64,000 nucleotides of DNA. Origin: Pseudomonas weihenstephanensis. GTDB taxonomy: Bacteria > Pseudomonadota > Gammaproteobacteria > Pseudomonadales > Pseudomonadaceae. Below the pieces are notes generated by a model that saw nothing but the letters and a program-made list of their open reading frames with translations, ran no database searches and had not been told where the DNA came from. Positions 16,959 to 25,942 of the stretch are shown here, piece after piece. Each line of letters opens with the position of its first letter. Position 1 is the stretch's first letter. The stretch is taken from positions 1 to 64,000 of the forward strand of contig NZ_JYLF01000013.1 in NCBI RefSeq assembly GCF_001043055.1, given 5' to 3'. The position numbers and the translations under genes are program-made.

Positions 16959-17835
16959 CAAACGTGATGCCAAACAGCACGAAAATCGCGCCCACCACGA
17001 AGTTGACACTCAGCGGCTCATCAAGCACCAGCACGCCGAACGTCACGCCAAACAGCGGGGTCATAAAAGAAAACACCGCCAGGTTGGATGCCAGATAGCG
17101 CTGGAGCATCCAGAACCACACCAGATAGCTAAAGAATGAAACCACCAACCCCTGAAACAGCACACTGGCCACCGCAACGGTGGTCAGGCTGACATGGCTG
17201 ATTTGACCACTGAGGGCGGCAATCAACAGCAAACCGACAAAGCCGATGATCAGCTGGTAAAACAGCGTCAGCGTGACCGGCGCCTCAGATAAACGCGAAC
17301 CCCGGACCACCACCGTGGTGGCGCCCCACGCCATGCCCGCCAAAATCCCATAGGCGTCACCCAGCAGCATGCGGCGGTCCATGTCAGCCAGCGATACGCC
17401 ACCGGCAAAGGCGAACACGATGCCGACGAATGCGAGAAAAATCCCCAGCCACTGCAACGGCCGCAAACGCTCGCCGGGCAACAGCCAGTTGACGCCCAAG
17501 GCGGTGAAGATAGGCGCGGTGTAGAGAAATACCGACATGTGCGCAGCGCTGGTCAGTTGCAATCCTTCAGAAATAAAGAAGAACTCAAGAGCAAACAGGC
17601 TACCCGCCAACAGGCCGCCACGCCAAGTGACCGGCACCTGGTTCCAGCCGCCTTTGCAGCAAATCAACACGCCCACCAGCAACGCGGAAATGCCCGACCG
17701 GGCAGCCGCTTGCATCACCGGAGCAATGTCCAGGGCAGCGGTTTTGATCACCACTTGTTGTACGCCCCAAATCAGGCACAGGCCCAACATGACTTGCAGT
17801 GCGAAGGCATCCGTTGCTCGCCGCGAAACACTCAT
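16906..17835 (-). CDS. DMT superfamily (EamA) transporter
   Basis: A 309-residue membrane protein with ten hydrophobic segments in two EamA repeats (residues about 10-140 and 155-290), for example GLCLIWGVQQVVIKTAALD and LDEPLSVNFVVGAIFVLFGI. AAGGTG stands before the ATG. Members export amino acids or other small metabolites, but the substrate cannot be read here. It is 18 bp downstream of the DUF2177 gene on the same strand and may be co-transcribed with it. It overlaps the end of the MFS gene. Confidence 0.88.
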   Translation of the reverse strand: MSVSRRATDAFALQVMLGLCLIWGVQQVVIKTAALDIAPVMQAAARSGISALLVGVLICCKGGWNQVPVTWRGGLLAGSLFALEFFFISEGLQLTSAAHMSVFLYTAPIFTALGVNWLLPGERLRPLQWLGIFLAFVGIVFAFAGGVSLADMDRRMLLGDAYGILAGMAWGATTVVVRGSRLSEAPVTLTLFYQLIIGFVGLLLIAALSGQISHVSLTTVAVASVLFQGLVVSFFSYLVWFWMLQRYLASNLAVFSFMTPLFGVTFGVLVLDEPLSVNFVVGAIFVLFGITFVSAEQWMRRRVRTLLGH

Positions 17836-17853
17836 ATCAACACCTTGAAAACA

Positions 17854-18258
17854 TCAAGCCGCCAGTTTGCGGGCGGTCCAATAACCTGAAAGCGACGCCA
17901 GGCAGGTCAACAGCGTGCCCCACGCCATGTCCATCAGCGCCAGCTGTGCAGACCAGCCATTGAGCGTCGCCCAGTTGGTCATGTCGTAAGTGCCATAGGC
18001 GATCAGGCCGAAGAATGCACCGCTCAGCGCTGCCCTGCGGGCACTGCCACGGGTCAGCGCGGGGCGCACCACAAAAAACACCACACCGAGGACGTACATC
18101 AAATAGAAGACGATGGCCGGGCCCCACTTGGGAGGCTCCAGCATCAAGGGGCCGAACAGCTCTTTATAGGTAGAGCTCATGAGCAGGCCCAACCAAAGGC
18201 CGTCGAGTATCAGAAAAGCCAGTAACGCACCGATATACGCCCAAACACTTTTCCGCAT
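17854..18258 (-). CDS. DUF2177 family membrane protein
   Basis: A 134-residue protein with four membrane helices and the DUF2177 motifs DGLWLGLL near residue 19 and GTYDMTNWATLNGW near residue 88. Function unknown for the family. It lies 25 bp downstream of cvfB and 18 bp upstream of the EamA gene, so the three minus-strand genes could share a transcript. Confidence 0.87.
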   Translation of the reverse strand: MRKSVWAYIGALLAFLILDGLWLGLLMSSTYKELFGPLMLEPPKWGPAIVFYLMYVLGVVFFVVRPALTRGSARRAALSGAFFGLIAYGTYDMTNWATLNGWSAQLALMDMAWGTLLTCLASLSGYWTARKLAA

Positions 18259-18283
18259 GTCGACAGCCCTCTTGGCAGTTGGA

Positions 18284-19120
18284 TCAGATCAATTGAATGC
18301 GGTCCGGGTGGATCGCAATCTTGCCTTCCTTGTACAACGAGCCGATGGCTTTTTTGAAGTTGCCTTTACTGACACCAAACAGGCTGCTGATCAGCTCGGG
18401 ATCACTTTTGTCGCTCACCGCCAACACGCCATCGTTATCGCGCAGTTTGCTCAGGATCTTGGCGTTCAGGCTGCTGGCCGCTTCCTGACCGACTGGCTGC
18501 AAGCTCAAACTGATTTTGCCGTCAGCGCGGATTTCTTTGACAAAGCCTTTTTCTTGCTTGCCCGCCCGCATGAACTTGAAGATTTCGTTCTTGTGGATCA
18601 GGCCCCAATGCTTGTTATTGATCACCGCCTTGAAGCCCATGTCGGTGGCTTCGGCCACCAGCAGGTCAACTTCCTGGCCGACTTGATACGTGGCCGGGGT
18701 TTTATCCAGGTAGCGATCCAGGCGTGCAGTGGCCGTGATACGACGGGTGTGCTTGTCGAGATAGACGTGCACCACCACGTATTCGCCCGCCGTCATCTGG
18801 CGTTTTTCTTCGGAATACGGCAACAGCAAATCTTTGGGCAAACCCCAATCGAGGAATACACCGATGCTATTAACTTCAACCACTTTCAGACTGGCGAACT
18901 CACCCACCTGCACTTTTGGTTTTTCAGTAGTGGCAATTAACTTGTCATCACTGTCCAAATAAACAAAAACGTTTAGCCAGTCTTCATCTTCACTGGGAAT
19001 GTCTTTGGGAATATAACGGTTGGGCAATAGAATTTCGCCGTCTGCCCCGCCGTCCAGATACAAACCAAAGTGGGTGTGTTTCACCACTTGCAAACTGTTG
19101 TAGCGACCGATTAAAGCCAT
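18284..19120 (-). CDS. cvfB: CvfB family S1-like RNA-binding protein
   Basis: The ATG at 19120 (GAGGG 8 bases upstream) gives 278 residues. The N-terminal half holds S1-like OB domains (HFGLYLDGGADGEILLPNRY, SIGVFLDWGLPKDLLLPYSE, MGFKAVINNKHWGLIHKNE), and the C-terminus is a winged-helix-like segment (FGVSKGNFKKAIGSLYKEGKI). This order is that of YitL/CvfB proteins, described as RNA-binding virulence regulators in Staphylococcus. The role in Pseudomonas is undefined. Confidence 0.88.
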   Translation of the reverse strand: MALIGRYNSLQVVKHTHFGLYLDGGADGEILLPNRYIPKDIPSEDEDWLNVFVYLDSDDKLIATTEKPKVQVGEFASLKVVEVNSIGVFLDWGLPKDLLLPYSEEKRQMTAGEYVVVHVYLDKHTRRITATARLDRYLDKTPATYQVGQEVDLLVAEATDMGFKAVINNKHWGLIHKNEIFKFMRAGKQEKGFVKEIRADGKISLSLQPVGQEAASSLNAKILSKLRDNDGVLAVSDKSDPELISSLFGVSKGNFKKAIGSLYKEGKIAIHPDRIQLI

Positions 19121-19477
19121 GTCCAATACCCTCATTACGTGGGCGGCATTCTACCCGAGTTTAGGGGGGTACATCGAAGCTGTAGGACGTCGCCCCGAAA
19201 AAATCTGCCAAGCGCCCGGTTTACAGGCATCGGCCAAAGCTGTTACGCGCCGCTCGTCAGCCCGACCGGCGAAAACCAGCGCCCGGGCACAGTCTTTAGC
19301 CTGCAATAAACCGGTGAATGTTTTTAATTAAAACAGCCAGTTAGCCGGTGATTACGAGAGTGAATATATTCAAGGCCCGGCGCCTTATATTATTTTACGG
19401 AGATATTTAACAAGCCATTGTCAAGCATTTCAGGTACTATCGCTGGCCAAGTTATTTTCTACAGGTCAATAGCCGTC
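19121..19477. other. Intergenic region between cvfB and a small gene
   Basis: This 357 bp stretch carries the divergent starts of cvfB and the gene at 19478. The part at 19320-19420 is strikingly AT-rich (for example ttatattattttac at 19384) and probably holds the promoter of the small gene. A plus-strand frame from 19119 to 19331 has no supporting signals. No other structure was recognised. Confidence 0.5.
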
Positions 19478-19657
19478 ATGCGCGTAAAAGCATCCGCCAG
19501 CAAAGCAAAGCCAGCTCCCGCAGTTGAAACCAGTGATTCGATCAATGCGCAAATCGCCGCATTCTTGAAATCCGGTGGCGAGATCCAGCAAATTGACAAA
19601 GGCGTCAGCGGCCAGACTTTCGGCCCGTCCAAGCAAATCACGCTGGGCAAAAAGTAA
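19478..19657 (+). CDS. Small conserved-looking hypothetical protein
   Basis: A 59-residue frame with a Lys/Ala/Ser/Pro-rich N-terminus (MRVKASASKAKPAPAVE) and a more ordered remainder (INAQIAAFLKSGGEIQQIDK, then GVSGQ). The ATG is preferred to an upstream TTG at 19418 because only a weak AGGT 11 bases upstream fits it and nothing better fits the TTG. Regular codon use and a tidy C-terminus suggest a real gene. It resembles unnamed small proteins common in Pseudomonas. No function can be given. Confidence 0.6.
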   Translation: MRVKASASKAKPAPAVETSDSINAQIAAFLKSGGEIQQIDKGVSGQTFGPSKQITLGKK

Positions 19658-19682
19658 CACCCTCGCGTCACTAGGTCCTCAT

Positions 19683-19704
19683 GCGCTTTGCCTGCACAAA
19701 GCGC
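19683..19704 (+). repeat. Inverted repeat after the small gene
   Basis: GCGCTTTG and CAAAGCGC form a perfect 8 bp stem with a 6-base loop, 25 bases after the stop codon at 19657. No T tract follows, so it is at best a weak terminator or an RNA-stabilising hairpin. Confidence 0.5.
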
Positions 19705-19839
19705 TAGGACTATCGGCTACCTCCCATCTAAATGTTCGTCTGGCTCGATAAATCGACGAACGGCACACTGTGGCCGGCATTCACCCGTATCCTCTAAGCC
19801 CTCTAGATCAAGCCTCTGCGCGCACAACAGGAGGAATGC

Positions 19840-20562
19840 ATGCTCACACGGGCGTTAATGCTGACCGGCACTCTGCTGGCCAGCACGTTAGTTGATGCAC
19901 AGGTCTTCTCCCGCGAACTGGGGGATTTCGACCTCAAACTCGCCACTCAGCCCAGCCGCAGCATGGCCCAAGGCCTGGTCAAACCCACCAGCCCCGGCTC
20001 GACCTTTCATGGCGGCCTGGACTTGACCCACGACAGTGGCTGGTACGTCGGCCAGTGGGCGCCGACGATGGGTATCAAGCCCGGCACTAACCTCGAAGTC
20101 GACTCCTACCTGGGTTACAAACACCCTTTCGACCAAACCCTGAGTTACGAGCTGGGGATGATCCATTACAGCTACCCCAAACTCAGCCCGCTCGACAGCC
20201 AGCAGTTCTACGCAGGATTAACGGTACTCGGAACCCGCTTCGGCGCGGCGTTCAGTAACGACCCGGATCGCCATGACAGCACCGTGTTTGCCGACCTTGG
20301 GGTCAACCAGCCGTTTGGCATTGGGGTGAGCATGAAATACACCACCCACCAGCTGGGCACCCCGGTGTCGATTGCCGAGGGCGGCAGTGTGCGCGCCTTC
20401 AATGACTGGTCAATCAAGTTCTCCCGCCCCTTCATGGGCATCGACCTCAACCTGATCTACAGCGACTCTAGCCTGGAGGGCGCGGAGTGCTCAGCCTATT
20501 CAGGGCAGAACAGCCAATGTGATGGTTTGGTCACGCTCAAGGCTGAGCGCGCGTTTTACTGA
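19840..20562 (+). CDS. TorF family putative porin
   Basis: A 240-residue exported protein: signal peptide about residues 1-20 (MLTRALMLTGTLLASTLVDA), then alternating amphipathic strands with aromatic belts and a C-terminal ERAFY ending with a terminal aromatic residue as in outer membrane barrels. The segment GLDLTHDSGWYVGQWAP and the YLGYKHPF region are typical of TorF (TIGR02001) proteins. AGGAGGA precedes the ATG. Substrate unknown. It stands alone, with no clear operon partner. Confidence 0.82.
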   Translation: MLTRALMLTGTLLASTLVDAQVFSRELGDFDLKLATQPSRSMAQGLVKPTSPGSTFHGGLDLTHDSGWYVGQWAPTMGIKPGTNLEVDSYLGYKHPFDQTLSYELGMIHYSYPKLSPLDSQQFYAGLTVLGTRFGAAFSNDPDRHDSTVFADLGVNQPFGIGVSMKYTTHQLGTPVSIAEGGSVRAFNDWSIKFSRPFMGIDLNLIYSDSSLEGAECSAYSGQNSQCDGLVTLKAERAFY

Positions 20563-20801
20563 CTCAAAGACCTTGAACCGCCGCCCTGGCTTGCTCGATC
20601 CACAGCCGCTTTTCTGTTCCAGCTCGCCAGCTTGCTGCGCCTCCCACATCTTTCGTGCTCAGACGGACTACGATTCACGCCGCCATATGGCCTGACATGG
20701 CGCCCGCCGCCTCGTTTGACGCTCAAATGATTAACGCTATCTCGGTGTGATTCACCCCACAGGTAAAGGCCTCGACGGCGCAGTCGTTGACGCACAAAAC
20801 C

Positions 20802-20828
20802 CTGGCCGTTCTGCGACAAAACGGCCAG
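20802..20828 (-). terminator. Terminator hairpin downstream of the 20838 gene
   Basis: CTGGCCGTT and AACGGCCAG form a perfect 9 bp stem with a 9-base loop. On the minus strand it is followed by GGGTTTTG, a short T run, and lies 10 bases after the stop of the upstream minus-strand gene. Confidence 0.65.
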
Positions 20829-20837
20829 AGAGTGCAC

Positions 20838-21230
20838 TCAAGCGAGTTGCGCCTTGGCCGCCAGCGCATCAAACGTCGCAGGATCAAGCGGGTCCGCCTG
20901 TTCATCCAGCACCTGCAACGGGTGATCATTGCCTGGAATAGCGCTGTCGATCAGGCTCAGCAACTGCGACCCGCGCTCAGTCAGGACAAAATTCTCACCT
21001 GTACCCCCCTCGTCTTCAGGACGCGGCGCGATAAAACCTTGTTTGAGCAACAGCGCTTCGTAATTGCAGGCCAGTACTTTCAGCTCATCAACATCGCCCA
21101 CCGGCTGATCCTGATTCTGGAGGTCTACAGCGTACTGTTCGGCATACACCCGTGGTGCAAACGGCTTACCTGCGCCATTTTGCACCTCGTGCAGAAGACG
21201 CTCGATCAGCGCCCAATTATAAGTGGTCAT
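20838..21230 (-). CDS. Hypothetical protein, possible winged-helix regulator
   Basis: The ATG at 21230 (GGAG 9 bases upstream) gives 130 residues starting MTTYNWALIERLLHEVQNG. The helix-rich middle (ELKVLACNYEALLLKQGFI) followed by ENFVLTERGSQLLSLIDSA looks like a winged-helix fold with its beta wing, as in small regulators annotated in Pseudomonas. No enzymatic motif. The fold assignment is by eye only and the function is unknown. Confidence 0.65.
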   Translation of the reverse strand: MTTYNWALIERLLHEVQNGAGKPFAPRVYAEQYAVDLQNQDQPVGDVDELKVLACNYEALLLKQGFIAPRPEDEGGTGENFVLTERGSQLLSLIDSAIPGNDHPLQVLDEQADPLDPATFDALAAKAQLA

Positions 21231-21321
21231 CAGCTTCACTCCCCTACGGTTAGATGAAATGTCCTTCTTGAGTAGTGACTGATAATCCCGGCAGACGTTC
21301 AGGCGCTTTTGCCCAGACAAT

Positions 21322-21348
21322 AAAAAACCCGGCCGAGGCCGGGTTTTT
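21322..21348 (-). terminator. Intrinsic terminator of the DEAD-box helicase gene, possibly bidirectional
   Basis: AACCCGGCC and GGCCGGGTT flank a three-base loop and form a 9 bp stem. On the minus strand it is followed by six T residues and lies about 20 bases after the helicase stop. On the plus strand five T residues also follow, but no plus-strand gene ends here. Confidence 0.88.
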
Positions 21349-21367
21349 GCACCTTTATACCTGCGCT

Positions 21368-22714
21368 TTATTCAGCGGCGGGTGCTTCTGGCTTACGGCG
21401 CTTGAGCGGCGCCATGCCGTCTTTGCTGACCAATGACAGAGCATCGGTCTTAGGACGGTTAGCGATTTTGCGCTTGGTCGGTGCCTTGGCGCCTGACTTC
21501 TTCTTCACGCCTTTGGCGTCAGTCTTTTTCTTCTTCACGCCAACCGCTTTGCCCGAAGCCTTGACGTTTTTCGGTCCGCCGTAGGTGCCTTTGACTTCCT
21601 TGATGGTGCGACGCTCGAAGCTTTGCTTCAAGTAACGCTCAACGCTGGACATCAGGTTCCAGTCGCCGTGGCAGATCAACGAGATCGCCAAACCTTCGTT
21701 GCCGGCACGGCCGGTACGGCCGATACGGTGTACGTATTCGTCGCCGCTGCGTGGCATGTCGAAGTTGATCACCAAGTCCAGGCCTTCAACGTCCAGGCCA
21801 CGGGCTGCCACGTCAGTGGCCACCAGAATCTTGACCCCGCCTTGCTTGAGGCGGTCGATGGCCAGTTTGCGGTCCTTCTGGTCTTTCTCACCGTGCAAGA
21901 CAAACGCTTTGTAGTCCTGAGCCACCAGACGGCCGTAGATACGGTCAGCCATGGCGCGGGTGTTGGTGAAAACAATGGCTTTTTGATACGTCTCGTTGGC
22001 CAGCAACCAGTTAACAATCTGCTCTTTGTGCTGATTATGGTCGGCGGTGATGATTTGCTGACGCGTGGTGGCGTTCAGCTGGCTGACCTGATTGAGCTGC
22101 AAGTGTTCGGCGTTGTCCAGCACTTTGCCGACCATTTCACGCAGCCCCGAACCACCGGTGGTGGCCGAAAACAGCATGGTCTGCTGACGGTTCTGGCACT
22201 CGTCGACCAGACGCTGCACGTCCTCGGCGAAGCCCATGTCGAGCATCCGGTCAGCTTCGTCGAGTACCAGCACTTCAACTTCTTTCAAGTCCAGGTTGCC
22301 GGCGTTCAGTTGCTCCAGCAGACGGCCCGGCGTACCGATCAGGATATCCGGCACCTTGCGCAGCATGGCAGCCTGGACCTTGAAGTCTTCACCGCCGGTG
22401 ATCAAACCGGACTTGATGAACGTAAACTGCGAAAAACGCTCCACTTCCTTGAGCGTTTGCTGTGCCAGCTCGCGGGTAGGCAGCAGGATCAGCGCTTTGA
22501 TGCTGACGCGGATTTTGGCCGGGCCAATCAGGCGGTTCAGAATGGGCAAGACGAAAGCAGCGGTTTTGCCACTCCCGGTCTGAGCTGTCACCCGCAGGTC
22601 ACGCCCTTGGAGCGCGAGCGGAATGGCCGCTGCTTGCACAGGCGTAGGCTCGACAAATTTAAGCTCGGCCACAGCTTTAAGCAGGCGTTCGTGCAGGGCG
22701 AAATCGGAAAACAC
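21368..22714 (-). CDS. DEAD-box ATP-dependent RNA helicase
   Basis: A GTG at 22714 with GAGGT 8 bases upstream starts a 448-residue protein (MFSDFALHERLLKAVAEL). It has the Q motif (FVEPTPVQ), Walker A AQTGSGKT (44-51), DEAD in LVLDEADRMLDMGF, SAT in LFSATTGGSG and HRIGRTGRAG in the second RecA domain. The C-terminal 70 residues are Lys/Arg-rich (KKKKTDAKGVKKKSGAK) and likely bind RNA. The RhlE/SrmB class fits, and a role in ribosome assembly or mRNA turnover is probable. Paralogues are several in Pseudomonas, so no symbol is given. Confidence 0.9.
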   Translation of the reverse strand: MFSDFALHERLLKAVAELKFVEPTPVQAAAIPLALQGRDLRVTAQTGSGKTAAFVLPILNRLIGPAKIRVSIKALILLPTRELAQQTLKEVERFSQFTFIKSGLITGGEDFKVQAAMLRKVPDILIGTPGRLLEQLNAGNLDLKEVEVLVLDEADRMLDMGFAEDVQRLVDECQNRQQTMLFSATTGGSGLREMVGKVLDNAEHLQLNQVSQLNATTRQQIITADHNQHKEQIVNWLLANETYQKAIVFTNTRAMADRIYGRLVAQDYKAFVLHGEKDQKDRKLAIDRLKQGGVKILVATDVAARGLDVEGLDLVINFDMPRSGDEYVHRIGRTGRAGNEGLAISLICHGDWNLMSSVERYLKQSFERRTIKEVKGTYGGPKNVKASGKAVGVKKKKTDAKGVKKKSGAKAPTKRKIANRPKTDALSLVSKDGMAPLKRRKPEAPAAE

Positions 22715-22906
22715 GGGTGCTACCTCGAAGAAATGCAAAAAATCAGCGGCATAGAGTAAACGTTTCGAGCGCTCAGGCCGAGTGACTTTGCATGAACGGC
22801 GTGAAAGAAATGAATTTTTACGCTCTTTAGTCCCGCATCAGCCCATTGAACACCTGTAAATGCTCTAATCCCCGAGCCATTTACTTCTGGGGTAACGTTT
22901 TCGCTT

Positions 22907-24205
22907 ATGGATATTCAACAACTCTGGGTTCAATTCCAGACGCTTTGGGCCCACCTCGACGAGCACCCTTGGCTATCTGCGCTACTGGGCCTGATCGTAT
23001 TGGTGGGCATCGCGCTGATCGCGGGCCACGTTGCACGCATCATCGTTTTGCGCGTGACCAAGATGTTGGGCCGCCAACCGGCGCTGCACTGGATCAACGA
23101 TTTACGCGAACACAAGGTGTTCCATCGTCTGGCGCAATTGACGCCTTCGTTGATGGTGCAATTTGGGCGCAACCTGGTGCCGGACATGAGCGACAACGGT
23201 CGCCACTTCCTCGGCAACCTGGCGCTGGCGATTACGATTTTCGTCCTGACGCGGGTGATCAGCGCGTTGCTGGACGCCATGCTCGACATCTACTCGCGCA
23301 CCAATTACGCCAAAACCCGGCCGATCAAAGGCTACGTACAGCTAACCAAAATGCTGCTGTATGTGTTTTCGGCCATCATCATCGTCGCCACCTTGATCGA
23401 CCGCTCACCCATGCTGCTGCTCTCGGGTCTGGGCGCGATGTCGGCGGTTATTTTGTTGGTCTACAAAGACACCTTGCTGTCGTTCGTGGCCAGCGTGCAA
23501 TTGACCAGTAACGACCTGCTGCGTGTAGGGGACTGGATCGAAATGCCGCAGGTGGGCGCCGATGGCGATGTCATCGACATCACCCTGCACACGGTCAAGG
23601 TACAGAACTTCGACAAGACCATCGTCTCGATTCCGACCTGGCGCCTGATGTCCGAGTCGTTCAAAAACTGGCGCGGCATGCAGCAGTCCGGTGGACGCCG
23701 AATCAAGCGCAGCCTGTTTATCGATGCCGCTGAAATCGGCTTTTTAACGGATGAGCAAGAACAGCGCCTGGAGCAAGTGCGCTTGCTCAGGGATTATCTG
23801 ACGCGCAAAAAGGCCGAGCTGAAAAGCTGGAACGAGGCCCAGGGCAACGTCGCCGCCATGTCCGCCAACCGTCGACGCATGACCAACATCGGTACTTTCC
23901 GCGCCTATGCGCTGGCCTACCTGAAAAGCCATGCTGAGATTCAGCCGAACATGACCTGCATGGTGCGTCAGATGCAAACCACCGCCCAAGGCGTGCCGCT
24001 GGAAGTGTACTGCTTCACCCGCACCACGGTGTGGGATGAGTACGAGCAGATCCAGGGCGATATTTTTGACTATTTGCTGTCAGTGATGCCTGAGTTCGGC
24101 CTGAGCGTGTATCAACAGCCAAGCGGCAATGATTTGCGCAACGGCTTGTTGAATAAGCTTCAAACTCCGCTAGTGATTGCGCCAGCGGCAAACGCTGACG
24201 ATTGA
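22907..24205 (+). CDS. Mechanosensitive ion channel family protein (MscS/YbdG-like)
   Basis: A 432-residue protein with five hydrophobic segments before the MscS domain. The pore-helix region is LLLSGLGAMSAVILLVYKDT, followed by the beta domain SVQLTSNDLLRVGDWIEMPQ and VTLHTVKVQNFDKTIVSIPTW-like sequence. The length and the long N-terminal part match YbdG (MscM) more than MscS. It would be an inner membrane channel opened by osmotic downshock. No strong ribosome binding site is seen before the ATG. It is divergent from the helicase gene. Confidence 0.88.
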   Translation: MDIQQLWVQFQTLWAHLDEHPWLSALLGLIVLVGIALIAGHVARIIVLRVTKMLGRQPALHWINDLREHKVFHRLAQLTPSLMVQFGRNLVPDMSDNGRHFLGNLALAITIFVLTRVISALLDAMLDIYSRTNYAKTRPIKGYVQLTKMLLYVFSAIIIVATLIDRSPMLLLSGLGAMSAVILLVYKDTLLSFVASVQLTSNDLLRVGDWIEMPQVGADGDVIDITLHTVKVQNFDKTIVSIPTWRLMSESFKNWRGMQQSGGRRIKRSLFIDAAEIGFLTDEQEQRLEQVRLLRDYLTRKKAELKSWNEAQGNVAAMSANRRRMTNIGTFRAYALAYLKSHAEIQPNMTCMVRQMQTTAQGVPLEVYCFTRTTVWDEYEQIQGDIFDYLLSVMPEFGLSVYQQPSGNDLRNGLLNKLQTPLVIAPAANADD

Positions 24206-24263
24206 GAAGCTGAATGCCAGGGTCTTGGAGCGCATGCGTGCAAGACCCTGACATCCACCGGCA

Positions 24264-24827
24264 TTACGCCTGTTTGAACTGCTGATCGCCCGTCAATTTA
24301 AATAACAGGTCAATGCCCTGCGGCCACTTGCCATAGCCACGCTCACCATTGATATGCCCTGCATTGGGTAGATGCACCAAGGTGCTGCCCCAGGCATCAC
24401 TGAACATTTTGGCGCGCTCGACGCTGACATAAGGGTCGTCAGTGCTTGCCACGGTGATCGATTCAAACGGCAGTAAATTCAGTGGCATCGGTGTAAAACC
24501 GTGAGTGCCGCCGGGATAACTGTCGGCTTCGGTATCACTGGGCGCGACCAACAAAGCCCCTCGCACCATCTTTTGTGCAATGTCTGGATACTCATGCGCC
24601 CAGCGGGCGATCAAGGTACACGCCAGGCTGTGGGCCACCAACGCGACAGGTCGCTCGCTGGCAGTGACCTTTTCATGCAAGCGTTGCACCCAGTCTGCAC
24701 AGGTCGGCGTCTGCCAATCGGTCTGTTTAACGCGTTTGAACCCGCTAAAACGCTGCTCCCACTGCGATTGCCAATGATCGGGATCTGAATCAAAAAGCCC
24801 CGGCAATATCAACACTCTGACGGTCAT
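24264..24827 (-). CDS. RBBP9/YdeN family alpha/beta hydrolase
   Basis: The ATG at 24827, with AGGAGA upstream, gives 187 residues (MTVRVLILPGLFDSDPDHWQ). The nucleophile is the Ser of VAHSLACTLIARW, the Asp lies in STDDPYVSVERAKMF and the His in NAGHINGERGYGKWP, a complete serine hydrolase triad in the compact RBBP9 arrangement. Substrate unknown. It lies 38 bp after the EamA transporter gene and may be co-transcribed. Confidence 0.88.
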   Translation of the reverse strand: MTVRVLILPGLFDSDPDHWQSQWEQRFSGFKRVKQTDWQTPTCADWVQRLHEKVTASERPVALVAHSLACTLIARWAHEYPDIAQKMVRGALLVAPSDTEADSYPGGTHGFTPMPLNLLPFESITVASTDDPYVSVERAKMFSDAWGSTLVHLPNAGHINGERGYGKWPQGIDLLFKLTGDQQFKQA

Positions 24828-24865
24828 CCCTGCTCTCCTGTGGATGCTGGATAGGTCCCAAGACC

Positions 24866-25726
24866 TTAGCTCGTCACGGGCTTGCGGTCGAGGCGACTGA
24901 TCCAAACAGCGAGCAGAATCACCAGCCCGCCCAAAAACAAACGGCCCAACGGTTCATGCTGGTTCCAGATCAGCAGGTTCAGCAGCAAGCCGACCGGCAC
25001 GTGCAGGTTGTTCATCACCGCCAGCGTGCCGCCACTGACCAGGCACGCGCCTTTGTTCCACCAGTACATGCCGAGTGCCGTTGAGACCAGCCCCAAAAAT
25101 ACCAGCACCCCCCACTGCAACGGTGCGTCCGGTAAAAAGTGCGCTTTGCCAAACAGCAAAAATGCAGGCAACACCACGGCCAGCGCGCCCAGATAGAAAT
25201 AACCAAAACGCCGGTAATGCGGCAGATCGCTGGGGTAACGCGCCACCAGATGCTTGTACATCACCTGGCCGGCAGCGTAGGTAAAGTTGGCCAATTGCAG
25301 CAACAGGAAGCCTTTAAAGAAGTCCGGGCTGATGCTGTCAAAACGAATCACCGCTGCCCCGCTGACAGCCACCAGTGCCGCCACCAACGCCCACGGATTG
25401 AAGCGCCGATTGAGCGCATCCTCAATCAACGTCACGTGCAGCGGCGTCAAAATGGTGAACAGCAATACTTCTGGCACCGTGAGCACGCGAAAGCTCAGAT
25501 AAAGGCACACGTAAGTGATGCCGAACTGCAAAGCACCGATCAGCAACATGCCGCGCATAAAACCGGGTTCGACCTTGCGCCAGCGCGTCAACGGGATAAA
25601 CACCAGACCCGCCAGCACCACCCGTACCAGCACCGCAAAGTAACTGTCGACGTGGCCTGCCAGATACTCGCCAATCAGGCTGAAGGAAAACGCCTGTATC
25701 AGCGTGACAATCAACAAATAACCCAT
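24866..25726 (-). CDS. EamA/DMT family transporter (carboxylate/amino acid/amine type)
   Basis: A 286-residue protein from the ATG at 25726 (MGYLLIVTLIQAFSFSLIGE) with ten membrane helices. It contains VLLFTILTPLHVTLIEDALNRRF and GMYWWNKGACLVSGG, typical of the carboxylate/amino acid/amine transporter subgroup. The longer frame to 25885 lacks coding character and crosses a terminator hairpin, so it was rejected. Probably an exporter. Substrate unknown. Confidence 0.87.
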   Translation of the reverse strand: MGYLLIVTLIQAFSFSLIGEYLAGHVDSYFAVLVRVVLAGLVFIPLTRWRKVEPGFMRGMLLIGALQFGITYVCLYLSFRVLTVPEVLLFTILTPLHVTLIEDALNRRFNPWALVAALVAVSGAAVIRFDSISPDFFKGFLLLQLANFTYAAGQVMYKHLVARYPSDLPHYRRFGYFYLGALAVVLPAFLLFGKAHFLPDAPLQWGVLVFLGLVSTALGMYWWNKGACLVSGGTLAVMNNLHVPVGLLLNLLIWNQHEPLGRLFLGGLVILLAVWISRLDRKPVTS

Positions 25727-25798
25727 AAATGTTTCGCCTGCTGCCCAACGGAATGTGCGCGACCTTAGCGGTTTTCGTTGTGCAACGAAATGCCGGGC

Positions 25799-25835
25799 AA
25801 AAAAAACCCGATCTGGCACAGAGGCTGATCGGGTT
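25799..25835 (-). terminator. Intrinsic terminator downstream of azoR
   Basis: AACCCGATC and GATCGGGTT form a perfect 9 bp stem around a 13-base loop. On the minus strand a run of eight T residues follows. It lies about 108 bases after the azoR stop and before the EamA start. Confidence 0.85.
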
Positions 25836-25942
25836 GGAGCACTCAGGAGCAAAGTGCAAAGGGAGGTTCGATGCGCGAACCGCATGCTTGAAGGAGCAAT
25901 GAAACGATTAAGCCTGTCGCCGATTATCTGTCGATTAACAAC

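Noticed and set aside
19119..19331. A 70-codon plus-strand frame starting next to the cvfB start
   Set aside because: No ribosome binding site, and low-complexity basic composition.
21322..21348. The terminator as a possible small RNA end on the plus strand
   Set aside because: No promoter or plus-strand gene precedes it. The minus-strand helicase explains it.
21623..22759. A 378-codon plus-strand frame opposite the DEAD-box helicase
   Set aside because: The helicase has all motifs on the minus strand. The opposite frame is Gln/His/Val-rich as expected for a shadow.
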